From: a bacterium
Lineage (GTDB): Bacteria; Pseudomonadota; Alphaproteobacteria; Caulobacterales; Caulobacteraceae
Assembly: GCA_030824495.1 (NCBI GenBank)
Contig: JAVBXP010000026.1
Coordinates: forward strand, 1 to 64,000
Reading direction: 5' to 3'
DNA length: 64,000 bases
A model generated the notes under the pieces. The model did not search any database. It worked only from the letters and a program-made list of their open reading frames with translations, and had not been told where the DNA came from. Of this stretch, positions 33,221 to 42,871 are shown piece by piece. A program made the position numbers and the translations under genes. Position 1 is the stretch's first letter, and each line of letters starts with the position of its first letter.

Positions 33221-35526
33221 CGGCGCTTGCCGCCCTTACTCTTCGCCTTGACCTTGCCGGCTCCGCCGCCGCGCTTTGGACCGGTGAACGTCCGCGCCCG
33301 GACGCCAAGCCTAGGCCGGGGCGCGTTTGGATCGACGGGCAGGGGATCGCTCAGCATTTCGAAGAGCAGGCCGCCGGTGATGGGCGTGGCCTCCTTCAGC
33401 TTCACCTGAACCGAGGTGCCTAGCGGCCAGCGCCGACCAGTGCGCTCGCCGACCAGGGCGTGGGCCTTGTCGTCATGCACGAAGTACTCGTCGCCCAGGG
33501 TCGAGACAGGCACAAGGCCGTCGGCGCCCGTTTCGTCCAGCCGAACGAACAGGCCAAACCGGGTGACGCCGGTGATCCGCCCGGCGAACTCGGCGCCGAC
33601 CCGATCGGAGAGGAATGAGGCGACATAACGATCGGTGGCGTCGCGTTCGGCCGCCATCGAGCGCCGCTCGGCGAAGGTGATCCGCTCGGCGGTGTCCTTC
33701 ATCTGCGAGATGTCGCGGTCGGTGATGCCGTCGTCGCCGAGGCCCAGCGCCCGGATCAGGGCGCGGTGCACGATCAGGTCGGCATAGCGGCGGATCGGCG
33801 AGGTGAAGTGGGCGTAGCGGTCCAGGTTCAGCCCGAAGTGGCCGATGTTCTCGGTCGAATAGATCGCCTGCATCTGGGTGCGCAGCACGACCTCGTTGAT
33901 GATCTGGGCGCTGGGGCCTTCGCGAGTTTCGTCCAGCAGCTTGTTGAACCGGTCGGTGCGCGGCGCCTCGCCCTTGTTCCAGGCGATCCCCAGGGTCTGC
34001 AGGAACTCGGCCAACGACTGGACCTTCTCCTGGCTGGGGGTGTCGTGGATCCGGTAGATCAGCGGCGACTTCTTCTGCTCCAAGGTCTCGGCGGCGCAGA
34101 CATTGGCCTGGACCATCATCTCCTCGATCAGCTTGTGGGCCTCCAGCGAGGCGCGCGGCGTGATCGAGGTGACTTCGCCCTCCGCGTTGATGACGATCTT
34201 TCGCTCCTGGCTCTCGATAGCCAGGGGCGAGCGGGCGCGGCGGCCCTTCATCATCGTCTCATAGGCCGCCCACAGCGGCTTCAGGATCGGCTCCAGCAGC
34301 GGGTTGGTCTGATCGTCCGGGAAGCCGTCGACCGCGCGCTGCGCCTGCTCGTAGGAGAGCTTTGCCGCCGAGCGCATCAGGCCGCGGATGAACTTGTGCG
34401 AGCGCTTACGGCCATCCTTGCCGAACACCATCCGCACGGCCAGGCAGGCGCGGTTCTCGCCCTGCCGCAGAGAGCAAAGGCCGGCCGACAGGCGCTCTGG
34501 CAGCATCGGTTCGACGCGGTCGGGGAAGTAGGTCGAGTTGCCCTTGTCGCGGGCCTCACGATCCAGGGCGGAGTCCGAGCGGACATAGGCCGCGACATCG
34601 GCGATGGCGACCCAGACAATCCAGCCGCCCTCATTGGACGGATCGGTGTCAGGCTCGGCATAGACCGCATCGTCATGGTCGCGGGCGTCCGGCGGATCGA
34701 TGGTGACCAGCGGGACGGCGCGCAGGTCTTCGCGGCCCTTCAGGGTCGGAGGCTGGGCGGCCTCCGCCTCGGCTTCAGCGTCCTGGCTGAAGCCGGTCGG
34801 AATGCCGTGGGAATGGATGGCGATCAGCGAGGCGGCGCGCGGTTGGTCCACGCGGCCGACGACCTCCAGCACCTTGCCGCGCTTGGGACCATAGCGGACC
34901 TCGGCGGTGACCTGGGCCAAGACCAGATCGCCGTCGCTGAGGTTCTCAGCCTCGGCTGGAACCAGCACCAGACTGTCCTTGGAACGGCGATCAACGGGCT
35001 CGACCCGGACCTGCTTGTTCTCCTTGCGGACGACGCCGAGGATGCGATGGGCGCTTTGCCCCAGTCGCTTGATGACGCGGGCTTCGAGTTCGCCGCTTTC
35101 CAGTTTCTCAAACCGAACCAGCAGCCGGTCGCCAAGGCCAGGCGCGCTGCCCACCGCGCCGCTGCGGTCGGGAGCCAGATGAACGAGGGGCGCGTCTTCG
35201 CCCTTGACCAGCTTCACCAGCAGGTCGCCGTCCGTGTCGCGTTCGACCACGTCCACGACGCCCACCGGCGGAACCGCGCCGGCTTCGGAGAAGCCCTTGC
35301 GGCCGCGCTTGCCCAGCGCCCCGGATGTCTCGAGCTCCTTCAGCATGTCGCGCAGAGCGCGGCGATCATTGCCCTTCAGCCCGAAGGCGCGGGCCATGTC
35401 TGCCTTGTCGCTCTCGCCCGCCTCGCGAATGAACTTCAGCAAGGTCTCGCGATCAGGCAGCCCTTGGGGCGGCCTCTCGGTCTTGGAAGCAAACCGCGCG
35501 GATTTCGGCGTACGTGTCTGGGCCAT
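33217..35526 (-). CDS. rnr: Ribonuclease R
   Basis: A 769-residue 3'-5' exoribonuclease. An N-terminal winged-helix region (about 25-85), cold-shock-like OB folds, the RNB catalytic domain (P-P-D-A-R-D-H-D-D-A-V-Y metal site, later N-I-G-H-F-G-L-N-L-D-R-Y-A-H-F-T-S-P-I-R-R-Y), an S1 domain (F-A-G-R-I-T-G-V-T-R-F-G-L-F-V-R) and a Lys/Gly-rich basic tail are present in order. It degrades structured RNA and helps tmRNA quality control. ATG 35526 (M-A-Q-T) is preferred to GTG 35550 because AAGG lies just upstream. It is last in the topA block. Confidence 0.96.
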   Translation of the reverse strand: MAQTRTPKSARFASKTERPPQGLPDRETLLKFIREAGESDKADMARAFGLKGNDRRALRDMLKELETSGALGKRGRKGFSEAGAVPPVGVVDVVERDTDGDLLVKLVKGEDAPLVHLAPDRSGAVGSAPGLGDRLLVRFEKLESGELEARVIKRLGQSAHRILGVVRKENKQVRVEPVDRRSKDSLVLVPAEAENLSDGDLVLAQVTAEVRYGPKRGKVLEVVGRVDQPRAASLIAIHSHGIPTGFSQDAEAEAEAAQPPTLKGREDLRAVPLVTIDPPDARDHDDAVYAEPDTDPSNEGGWIVWVAIADVAAYVRSDSALDREARDKGNSTYFPDRVEPMLPERLSAGLCSLRQGENRACLAVRMVFGKDGRKRSHKFIRGLMRSAAKLSYEQAQRAVDGFPDDQTNPLLEPILKPLWAAYETMMKGRRARSPLAIESQERKIVINAEGEVTSITPRASLEAHKLIEEMMVQANVCAAETLEQKKSPLIYRIHDTPSQEKVQSLAEFLQTLGIAWNKGEAPRTDRFNKLLDETREGPSAQIINEVVLRTQMQAIYSTENIGHFGLNLDRYAHFTSPIRRYADLIVHRALIRALGLGDDGITDRDISQMKDTAERITFAERRSMAAERDATDRYVASFLSDRVGAEFAGRITGVTRFGLFVRLDETGADGLVPVSTLGDEYFVHDDKAHALVGERTGRRWPLGTSVQVKLKEATPITGGLLFEMLSDPLPVDPNAPRPRLGVRARTFTGPKRGGGAGKVKAKSKGGKRR

Positions 35527-35588
35527 GTCGCCTTGTAACGCAGGAATCACGCGGAAGTGGCGGGGATTTGGCTCCCCGCCTCAACAGC

Positions 35589-38288
35589 CTATTCGTCGTC
35601 CCAGGGGGCGGGACCGCCAGCGGGCGCGGGCGCTGCTTCCTCAGTCTTGGCGGAAGCCTTCTTCGCAGCAGGTTTCTTCGCGGCCGGCTTCTTGGCCGCG
35701 GCCTTCTTGGGCGCCGCCGCCTTTTCCGCCTTCGGCTTGGCCGCGGCCTTCTTGGCGGCCGGCTTCTTCTTGCCGCCGCCCTTGGCCTCGCGCTCTGCGA
35801 TCAGGAGCACGGCTTCCTCAAGCGTGATCTCCGACGGTTCCTTGCCCTTGGGGACATTGGCGTTGGTCGAGCCGTGCTTGATGTACGGCCCATAGCGGCC
35901 GGCCAGCACCTTCACGGGCGCGCCGTCGGCGGGGTGGGGACCCAGTTCCTTTAGCGCAGCGGACTCGCCGCGACCCGGCCGTCCGCCTCCCGCGCGCTTC
36001 TCGGCCAGCAGGGTGACGGCGCGGTTGAGGCCGACGTCGAACACTTCATCGACGCTGGGCAGGTTCGCGTAGGTGCCGTTGTGCAGCACGAACGGACCGA
36101 ACCGGCCGATGCCGGCGGTGATCATGGCGCCGTCTTCGGGGTGGGCGCCGACATCGCGCGGCAGGCGCAGCAGTCGCAGGCCTTTTTCAAGGTCCATCGC
36201 GGCGGCCGACCATCCCTTGGGCAAGGAGGAGCGCTTGGGCTTGTCGCCCTCGCCGAGCTGGACATAGGGGCCAAAGCGGCCGGCTTTCAGGAACACCTTC
36301 TCGCCGGTGACCGGATCGACGCCCAGTTCACGATCGCCGCTCTCGGCGGCGTTCTCATCGTCCGACGACTGGGCGATGGGGCGGGTGTAGCGGCACTCCG
36401 GATAGTTGGAGCAGCCGATGAAGGCCCCGAACTTGCCGGTCTTCAGCGACAGGCGGCCGGTGTCGCAGGTCGGGCAGCCACGTGGATCGGAGCCATCTTC
36501 CTTCGCCGGGAAGATGTGCGGGCCGAGCGCCTCGTTGAGGGCGTCGAGGACGTGGGTCACGCGCAGTTCGGCGATCTCGCCCACCGCAGCGTGGAAATCC
36601 TGCCAGAACTCGCGCAGCAGGGCCTTCCAGTTCATCTCGCCGGCCGAGACCAGGTCGAGCTTACCTTCCAGCGCGGCGGTGAAGTCGTACTCCACGTAGC
36701 GGGCGAAGAACTGCTCGAGGAAGGCGGTGACCAGGCGGCCTTTGTCTTCCGGAACGAAGCGGTTCTTGTCCATGCGGACGTATTCGCGGTCGCGCAGCAC
36801 GGTCAGCACCGAGGCGTAGGTCGAGGGACGGCCGATGCCGAGCTCTTCCATCTTCTTGACCAGGCTGGCTTCCGAATAGCGCGGGGGCGGTTCGGTGAAG
36901 TGCTGGTCGGCGCGCGCGTCGATCACACGGCCGTCGGCGCCTTCCTTGACCTGGGGCAGGCGACCGCCGTCTTCGTCGCCCTCTTCACCTAGTTTGGGGG
37001 CGTCGTCGCGGCCCTCTTCGTAGACCGCCAGATAGCCGTCGAACAGGATCACCTGGCCTGTGGCGCGCAGCCCGGTCTTGCCGTCGGCGCTCTCCAGGTC
37101 GATGGAGGTCCGCTCGATACGGGCCGCTTCCATCTGCGAGGCGATCATCCGCTTCCAGATCAGCTCGTACAGGCGACCAAGGTCGCTCTCCAGTCGCAGA
37201 GACCCGGGGTTGCGGGCCAGGCTGGTCGGCCGGATGGCTTCGTGGGCCTCCTGAGCGTTCTTGGCCTTGGTCTTGTAGATGCGCGCGCTCTCGGGGACGT
37301 ATTCCTTGCCATAGACGCCGGCGATGACCTGACGCGCTTCGTCGATGGCCTCAGGCGCTGCCTGGACGCCGTCAGTACGCATGTAGGTGATCAGACCGAC
37401 GGTCTCGCCGCCGATGTCGATGCCTTCGTACAGCTTCTGGGCCGCCTGCATGGTGCGCTGAGCCGAGAAGCCGAGCTTGCGGGAGGCTTCCTGCTGCAGG
37501 GTCGAGGTTGTGAAGGGCGGGGCCGGCGAGCGGCGGCCGGGCTTCTTCTCGACCGCCGAGATCTTGAAGCTGGCGGCCTTGACCGCGGCCTGAGCGGAGT
37601 GGGCCGAGGCCTCGTTTCCAAGGTCGAACTTGGTCAGCCGCTTGCCGTCATGCTTGACCATGCGGGCCAGGAAGGGGTCGCCGCCGGCCGAGACGTCGGC
37701 CTCGACGGTCCAATATTCCTGGGTCTTGAACTTCTCGATCTCGATCTCGCGATCGACGACCAGCCGCAGGGCGACGGATTGAACACGGCCCGCCGAACGC
37801 GAGCCTGGCAGCTTGCGCCACAGCACCGGCGAGAGGGTGAAACCGACCAGATAGTCGAGGGCCCGGCGCGCGAGGTAGGCGTCCACCAACTCCATGTCGA
37901 TGTCCCGGGGATTCTTCATCGCCTCGGTGACGGCCGACTTGGTGATCGCGTTGAACACCACCCGCTCGATCTTCTTGTCCTTCAGGACCTTCTTTTTCTG
38001 CAGCACCTCCAGGACGTGCCAGGAGATCGCTTCTCCTTCACGGTCGGGGTCGGTGGCGAGAATGATGCGGTCGGAGTTCTTGGCCGCTTCGGCGATGTCG
38101 CTGAGACGCTTGGCGGACTTGGCGTCCACGTCCCAGCTCATGGCGAAGTCCTCGTCGGGCCGCACCGATCCATCCTTGGCCGGCAGATCGCGCACGTGGC
38201 CGTACGAAGCCAGGACCGTGTAGTCCGAGCCGAGGTACTTATTGATGGTCTTAGCCTTAGCCGGGCTTTCGACGACGACGAGGTTCAT
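35589..38288 (-). CDS. topA: DNA topoisomerase I
   Basis: An 899-residue type IA topoisomerase relaxing negative supercoils. The Toprim domain starts N-L-V-V-V-E-S-P-A-K-A-K-T with D-P-D-R-E-G-E; the catalytic Tyr is in I-T-Y-M-R-T-D. One Cys4 finger (C-P-T-C near 602, then C-S-N-Y-P-E-C) is followed by several Cys-free topoisomerase C-terminal repeats of the G-R-F/Y-G-P-Y/F type. The end is an Ala/Lys-rich, histone-H1-like tail of about 60 residues, typical of alphaproteobacterial TopA. It lies between dprA and rnr on one strand. Confidence 0.97.
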   Translation of the reverse strand: MNLVVVESPAKAKTINKYLGSDYTVLASYGHVRDLPAKDGSVRPDEDFAMSWDVDAKSAKRLSDIAEAAKNSDRIILATDPDREGEAISWHVLEVLQKKKVLKDKKIERVVFNAITKSAVTEAMKNPRDIDMELVDAYLARRALDYLVGFTLSPVLWRKLPGSRSAGRVQSVALRLVVDREIEIEKFKTQEYWTVEADVSAGGDPFLARMVKHDGKRLTKFDLGNEASAHSAQAAVKAASFKISAVEKKPGRRSPAPPFTTSTLQQEASRKLGFSAQRTMQAAQKLYEGIDIGGETVGLITYMRTDGVQAAPEAIDEARQVIAGVYGKEYVPESARIYKTKAKNAQEAHEAIRPTSLARNPGSLRLESDLGRLYELIWKRMIASQMEAARIERTSIDLESADGKTGLRATGQVILFDGYLAVYEEGRDDAPKLGEEGDEDGGRLPQVKEGADGRVIDARADQHFTEPPPRYSEASLVKKMEELGIGRPSTYASVLTVLRDREYVRMDKNRFVPEDKGRLVTAFLEQFFARYVEYDFTAALEGKLDLVSAGEMNWKALLREFWQDFHAAVGEIAELRVTHVLDALNEALGPHIFPAKEDGSDPRGCPTCDTGRLSLKTGKFGAFIGCSNYPECRYTRPIAQSSDDENAAESGDRELGVDPVTGEKVFLKAGRFGPYVQLGEGDKPKRSSLPKGWSAAAMDLEKGLRLLRLPRDVGAHPEDGAMITAGIGRFGPFVLHNGTYANLPSVDEVFDVGLNRAVTLLAEKRAGGGRPGRGESAALKELGPHPADGAPVKVLAGRYGPYIKHGSTNANVPKGKEPSEITLEEAVLLIAEREAKGGGKKKPAAKKAAAKPKAEKAAAPKKAAAKKPAAKKPAAKKASAKTEEAAPAPAGGPAPWDDE

Positions 38289-38428
38289 GGGCGCTCTATA
38301 TAGGGGCGTCCCGGGCAGGAGGCCCGAAATTCAAGGGCGCGAAAAGTGAGGGAGGCGCCTAGGCTGTGTCAACCAGCCGGAGGATTTAGGCAAGGCGCTC
38401 GTTTTAATAGACGTCTGGTCTCCAGCGC

Positions 38429-38448
38429 CGGGGCTCTTTAGAGCCCCG
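38429..38448 (-). terminator. Hairpin enclosing the dprA stop codon
   Basis: CGGGGCTC and GAGCCCCG form an eight-base perfect stem with a four-base TTTA loop, and the dprA TAA (38438-38440) sits in that loop. No T run follows on the minus strand, so it may pause or protect the message rather than fully terminate before topA. Confidence 0.5.
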
Positions 38449-39532
38449 CGACTAAACCGCCCGGCAACAATTCTGCACGGCCCGCCAGCGTCAACTCGAC
38501 CAGGGCGGCGAAAACCACTGGAGCAGGGGCTCCGGCCGCCCTCACCAATTCATCGCGAGAGACCGGCGTCGGCGACAGCAGCAACGCGACGCGTTCGCGC
38601 ACGGTGTCTATTTCGGCGTCAGGGATTGGCGGCGGGGCGAAGGGCCGTTCCGGCTCGCGGAATCCGCCGAACCCCTCCAGCGCACGCAGCACGTCGTCCA
38701 CGCCCTCGCACAGCGCCGCGCCCTGCCGGATCAGGTCATTGGTTCCTCGGGCGCGCGGATCGAGCGGCGAACCGGGGACGGCCAGAACCTCGCGGCCCTG
38801 CTCGGCGGCGAGGCGGGCTGTGATCAGCGAGCCGGAGCGCAACTCCGCCTCCACCACCACCACGGCCCGCGACAGGCCCGAGATGATGCGGTTGCGACGG
38901 GGGAAGTCCTTGGCCGTCGCCGTGCGTCCTGGGGCGTTTTCCGAAACAATACAACCGCTCGCGGCGATACGCTCATAGAGGTCGCGATGTTCACGCGGGT
39001 AGATGTCGTCGATGCCCCCGCCCAGGACGGCGATGGTTCCGGTGGCCAAGGCGCCTTCATGCGCCGCCCCATCGACGCCGCGCGCCAGGCCCGAGACGAC
39101 GACATATCCGGCCGCGCCCAGATCGACCGCCAGGCCGCGTGCGAACCGCTGCCCTCCAGCCGAGGCGACCCGGGCCCCGACGACGGCCACGCTCGGGCGG
39201 CTCAGCAGCGAGGCCTCGCCGCGCGCCCAGATCACCGGCGGCGGCGGATCTAGCGCCGCCAGCGGCCCTGGAAAATCAACCTCGCACGACGCGATCAGCC
39301 GCGCGCCCAGCGCCGCCCCGGCCTCAAGCTCACGGGTGATATGGTCCAGCGGCGGCACGCCCAGCGGCGAAACCCGGCCGCCACGGCGCGCCAAATCGGG
39401 CAGGGCGGCGAGCGCAATGGACGCTTCGCCGTAGCGCTCGATCAGTTGGGCGAAGGTGACCGGGCCGACGTTTTCGGTCCGCGCCAGCCGCAGCCAGTGG
39501 CGGCGTCCGGCCTCCGTAAGCGGGCGGATCAC
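38438..39532 (-). CDS. dprA: DNA-processing protein DprA
   Basis: A 364-residue protein that loads RecA on incoming single-stranded DNA in natural transformation. The Rossmann core has V-A-V-V-G-A-R, V-S-G-L-A-R-G-V-D-G-A-A-H, V-L-G-G-G-I-D-D-I-Y-P, S-E-N-A-P-G and F-P-R-R-N-R-I-I-S-G-L-S. A C-terminal winged-helix (DML1-like) domain covers about 300-364. The GTG start overlaps the plsY stop in GTGA. Confidence 0.94.
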   Translation of the reverse strand: MIRPLTEAGRRHWLRLARTENVGPVTFAQLIERYGEASIALAALPDLARRGGRVSPLGVPPLDHITRELEAGAALGARLIASCEVDFPGPLAALDPPPPVIWARGEASLLSRPSVAVVGARVASAGGQRFARGLAVDLGAAGYVVVSGLARGVDGAAHEGALATGTIAVLGGGIDDIYPREHRDLYERIAASGCIVSENAPGRTATAKDFPRRNRIISGLSRAVVVVEAELRSGSLITARLAAEQGREVLAVPGSPLDPRARGTNDLIRQGAALCEGVDDVLRALEGFGGFREPERPFAPPPIPDAEIDTVRERVALLLSPTPVSRDELVRAAGAPAPVVFAALVELTLAGRAELLPGGLVAGL

Positions 39533-40176
39533 GCAGGGTCTTTTTTCTTACCCAAACCGCTCTTGGGTTCCTGCCCCTTCAGCAGCCGGCCGATATTGTC
39601 CTTGTGGCGGATGAAGATCAGCACCGCCATGACCAGGGCCATCACCGCGATCGGGTAGGGGCGGTCAAACACGAAAAGCGCCAGGATCGGCGCGAGGGCC
39701 GCCGCGGTCAGGCCAGCCAGCGACGACAGCCGGAAGATGAAGAACATCGCGAGCCAAATCGCCCCGGCAGCCATGCCCACGGGCCACGCGGCGGCCAGCA
39801 GGGTGCCGAAGAACGTCGCCACGCCCTTGCCGCCCTTGAAGCCCAGCCAGACCGGGAACAGGTGACCGAAGAAAGCCGAGCCGCCGGCCAGCGCCGTCAA
39901 CTGCGCCTGCGCCTGCGTCCCGGCGTTGCGGGTCAGCAGCCAGGCGATGAACACCGCCACTGCGCCCTTGCCGCCGTCGCCCAGCAGGGTGATCAGGGCC
40001 AGGTCCTTGCGGCCGGTGCGCAGGACATTGGTCGCGCCGATATTGCCCGAGCCGATGGAGCGGATGTCGCCCTGTCCGCCCAGCTTGGCGGCGATCAGGC
40101 CAAAGGGGATCGAGCCCAGCAGATAGCCGCCCACGATGGCGGCGGCGATCAGCATGGGGCTGAGTGAATCAGGCAT
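39529..40176 (-). CDS. plsY: Acyl-phosphate:glycerol-3-phosphate acyltransferase PlsY
   Basis: A 215-residue inner-membrane enzyme that makes lysophosphatidic acid from acyl phosphate (with PlsX). Motifs: G-Y-L-L-G-S-I-P-F-G, G-S-G-N-I-G-A-T-N-V-L-R, G-D-G-G-K-G, F-K-G-G-K-G-V-A-T-F-F-G and H-K-D-N-I-G-R-L. Five to six helices are visible. ATG 40176 is chosen because GAGAGGGA lies upstream. It is coupled to dprA by a 4-base overlap. Confidence 0.95.
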   Translation of the reverse strand: MPDSLSPMLIAAAIVGGYLLGSIPFGLIAAKLGGQGDIRSIGSGNIGATNVLRTGRKDLALITLLGDGGKGAVAVFIAWLLTRNAGTQAQAQLTALAGGSAFFGHLFPVWLGFKGGKGVATFFGTLLAAAWPVGMAAGAIWLAMFFIFRLSSLAGLTAAALAPILALFVFDRPYPIAVMALVMAVLIFIRHKDNIGRLLKGQEPKSGLGKKKDPA

Positions 40177-40318
40177 CGACGTTCCCTCTCGTTGGCGCAG
40201 TGGTAGCCGCGCTCGCACGCGCCGTCATCCGGCTAGCCTTTAAGGTGAAGCTTCTAGCGAAGAGGGGGTGTTCGTCAATTGTTCTTGGTGGGGCGGGTCC
40301 GGAAGGGAGGCTCGCCAC

Positions 40319-41449
40319 CTAAGCGTCTGGATTATATCGTTGAGCCGCTGTCCGGTAAAATTCCAGCATCGTCTTCTCATGAGCGAGATAAGGTTTTCTG
40401 GCAGCTGCTGGATTGATGGCGAGGAAAGCCGCAGTCAGTTCTCCGACATCAGCTAGCGCCCGCAGAATCCTCCCTGCCGGCTGTTCGTCGTGCAGGCCCG
40501 CGTTGAACTCGCCATCAATGCGTTTGAGTTCTGCATCAAGGATTTTGACCCGCTCCGGATCAGCAGAGAGGTTCTCGTCAAGGTAGGCCCAAAGACGGGT
40601 TCGATAGCGATCTTTGGTAACCTTGCGCGTCTTGTAGTGCTCATCGCGGCCTGGAAAGAGCGCGTCCGCGAGGCGTTCGATGTAGCGTCTTCCGGCCAAC
40701 GCAGCTTGTGCGACATGGTCATCGTGCACCGCGCGATGGAGAACAACGACCGCTGCACCCAGAGCATTGAATAGTCTCGGATTGAGATCTTCTAGGAGCA
40801 TTACCAATTCGAAAGCGGCATCTTCCCCGCCCGCGAGATGTGGTGCGACGGCATCCCGGAAATCGCCAACTTGCTGGAAGTGAGCAAGAGTATCATAGTC
40901 GTCGAAGGTCGTGTGATGTGCACCCGTGTCCTCCCAATCGATATCTGTATAGCCCCACTGCTTGAGCAGAATGGGTGCATATTCATCGCGCCCGTCGGTG
41001 TCACTCATCGAATAGAAGATGCGCGCCGTTGTGCCGACGAGACGATATTTGGGGATCATCAGATTTCGATAGAGAGCCAAGTGCGGCCCGTGCGTGTGAT
41101 CGATCGATTGAAGACCGAGATAGCTGTCCTCGAAGGCCAGAGCGTGGTGCAAAGACGTCGCGAGCGCACTCGGCATGTTTTCGTAAATCACCGCCGTGAC
41201 AGTCGCGCGGTGGAATGTTGATCTTAGTCGGTCTTCGTGAATGAGCGACCAAGAGCTGTGGAAATATAACGCTTCATTAATCGCATCGTAGTTGTGGTGA
41301 CCGTAGACGAGCACATCGCCCACGGACATTTTCATGTGTCTATTGGAATTCTGAATTAGGCCTGTCGAAAAAATCGTAGCCTTAATCGGGTCTCCATAAT
41401 ATCCGCTAAATTTAGGATGGTCGGAATTAAACAACAGCGCAATATTCAT
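40319..41449 (-). CDS. Unrecognised protein, low-GC insertion in the pyr-plsY block
   Basis: A 376-residue cytoplasmic-looking protein without signal or membrane helices. The N-terminal half is rich in His, Tyr and Asp (F-N-S-D-H-P-K-F-S-G-Y-Y-G-D-P, V-Y-G-H-H-N-Y-D, H-T-H-G-P-H-L-A-L-Y); the C-terminal half looks helical. I recognise no family. Base composition and codon use are visibly less GC-biased than every neighbour, and it is flanked by 142 and 129 bases of non-coding DNA, whereas the genes on each side are tightly packed. It looks horizontally acquired. A role in defence or toxin-like activity would be guesswork. Confidence 0.8.
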   Translation of the reverse strand: MNIALLFNSDHPKFSGYYGDPIKATIFSTGLIQNSNRHMKMSVGDVLVYGHHNYDAINEALYFHSSWSLIHEDRLRSTFHRATVTAVIYENMPSALATSLHHALAFEDSYLGLQSIDHTHGPHLALYRNLMIPKYRLVGTTARIFYSMSDTDGRDEYAPILLKQWGYTDIDWEDTGAHHTTFDDYDTLAHFQQVGDFRDAVAPHLAGGEDAAFELVMLLEDLNPRLFNALGAAVVVLHRAVHDDHVAQAALAGRRYIERLADALFPGRDEHYKTRKVTKDRYRTRLWAYLDENLSADPERVKILDAELKRIDGEFNAGLHDEQPAGRILRALADVGELTAAFLAINPAAARKPYLAHEKTMLEFYRTAAQRYNPDA

Positions 41450-41578
41450 GAGAGTTTACCCTCTGTCTGTCTATCGGCACCGACACGGTGTCACGCCCGA
41501 CGAGATCGGTGAATGATTAACTCCATGCGCTTGGCGCTTACACCAGCGCGGATCTGCCCAGTGCGGCCGACCCGCCTC

Positions 41579-42871
41579 TCAAACCCGGTAAACCACCCGC
41601 CCATCGACAATCGTCATCTGCACTTCGCCGAACAGCCGGCGGCCGTCGAAGGGGGAGTTGCGGGACTTGGACTTCAGCTTGTCCAGGTCGACCACGATGG
41701 GTGCGTTGAGGTCGCAGAGCACCAGGTCGGCGGGGGCGCCCTTCGCCAGGCGGCCGGCGGCCAGGCCCAACAGTTCGGCCGGGCGGCTGGTGACGGTGCG
41801 CATCAGATCGACCAGCGGGATGCGGCCGTCGTGATGGAAGGCGAGCAGGGCCGGCAGCAGGGTCTGCAGGCCCACGGCGCCGGGCGCGGCCTCGTCATAG
41901 GGCAGGCGTTTATCTTCGGCCGGGGCCGGGGCGTGGGCCGAGACCACGATGTCGATCAGGCCTGAGGCCAGGGCCTCGATGGTCGCCTGGCGGTCGTCCT
42001 CGCCACGCACCGGCGGGTCGAACTTCAGGAAGGTGCGATAGTCGCCGATGTCGATCTCGTTGAACGACAGGTGGTTGATCGAGGTGGTGGCTGTGACCGG
42101 CAGACCCTTGGCCTTACCGCGCGCCAGGCTTTCCAGCGCGCAGGCGGTGGTGATCTGATCGACCAGGAAGCGCGCGCCGGTCAACTCGACCAGAGCCAGG
42201 TCCCGGTCCAGCATGATCTTCTCAGCGATCGGCGGCACGCTGGACAGGCCCATGCGGCCGGCGAATTCGCTAGCCGTGGCGACTGCGCCTGCTGACAGCC
42301 AGGGGTCAGCCGGGCGGTGGGCGACCAGGGTGTCGAAGCTCTTGGCGTAGGCCAGGACCCGTTGCATCACCTTGGAGTTGACGATCGGACGGTCGGCGTC
42401 GGTCACATAGAGGCAGCCGGCCTCGCGCATCAGGCCGATCTCGGCCATGCGCTCGCCCTTGGCCCCCTTGGTGGCGGCGCCGGCCGGATAGACGTGGACC
42501 AGCTCGATGTCGCGCGTTCGGCGCAGGATGAAGTCCACGACCGAGGCTTCGTCGATCACCGGATCGGTGTCGGGCTGCAGGACGATGGAGGTGACGCCGC
42601 CGGCCGCTGCGGCCAGGGCGGCGGACTTCAGGGTTTCCTTGGTCTCGGCGCCGGGCTCGCCGGTCTTCACGCGGATATCGACCAGGCCGGGGGCCAGCAT
42701 CGCGCCGCGCGCGTCGATCACGTCAATGTCGGCCGAGAGCGTGCCGAGGTCGCCGCCCTGGGCGACGTCGGCGATCTTGCCGTCGCGGATCAACAGCGCG
42801 CCGGGGCCGTCCCAGCCGCTGGCCGGATCGACGAGGCGGGCGTTCACAAAGGCGGTCGGGCGTTGGGTCAT
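41579..42871 (-). CDS. pyrC': Dihydroorotase-like protein PyrC', probably non-catalytic (PyrX)
   Basis: A 430-residue amidohydrolase-fold protein. The usual metal-binding D-x-H-V-H-x-R-E-P-G reads [10 protein letters not shown], with both His lost, and the A-T-D-H-A-P-H region reads V-S-A-H-A-P-A, losing the catalytic Asp and a His. It therefore probably does not make dihydroorotate but serves as the structural partner of aspartate carbamoyltransferase, as in Pseudomonas PyrB-PyrC'. ATG 42871 overlaps the LOG stop in ATGA, fixing the start against a longer frame at 42892. A true dihydroorotase must lie elsewhere. Confidence 0.9.
   Translation of the reverse strand: MTQRPTAFVNARLVDPASGWDGPGALLIRDGKIADVAQGGDLGTLSADIDVIDARGAMLAPGLVDIRVKTGEPGAETKETLKSAALAAAAGGVTSIVLQPDTDPVIDEASVVDFILRRTRDIELVHVYPAGAATKGAKGERMAEIGLMREAGCLYVTDADRPIVNSKVMQRVLAYAKSFDTLVAHRPADPWLSAGAVATASEFAGRMGLSSVPPIAEKIMLDRDLALVELTGARFLVDQITTACALESLARGKAKGLPVTATTSINHLSFNEIDIGDYRTFLKFDPPVRGEDDRQATIEALASGLIDIVVSAHAPAPAEDKRLPYDEAAPGAVGLQTLLPALLAFHHDGRIPLVDLMRTVTSRPAELLGLAAGRLAKGAPADLVLCDLNAPIVVDLDKLKSKSRNSPFDGRRLFGEVQMTIVDGRVVYRV

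Noticed and set aside
33766..35538. 590-residue plus-strand frame antisense to rnr
   Set aside because: GC-rich codon bias leaves long open antisense frames; no motif is recognisable, while rnr is complete on the other strand.
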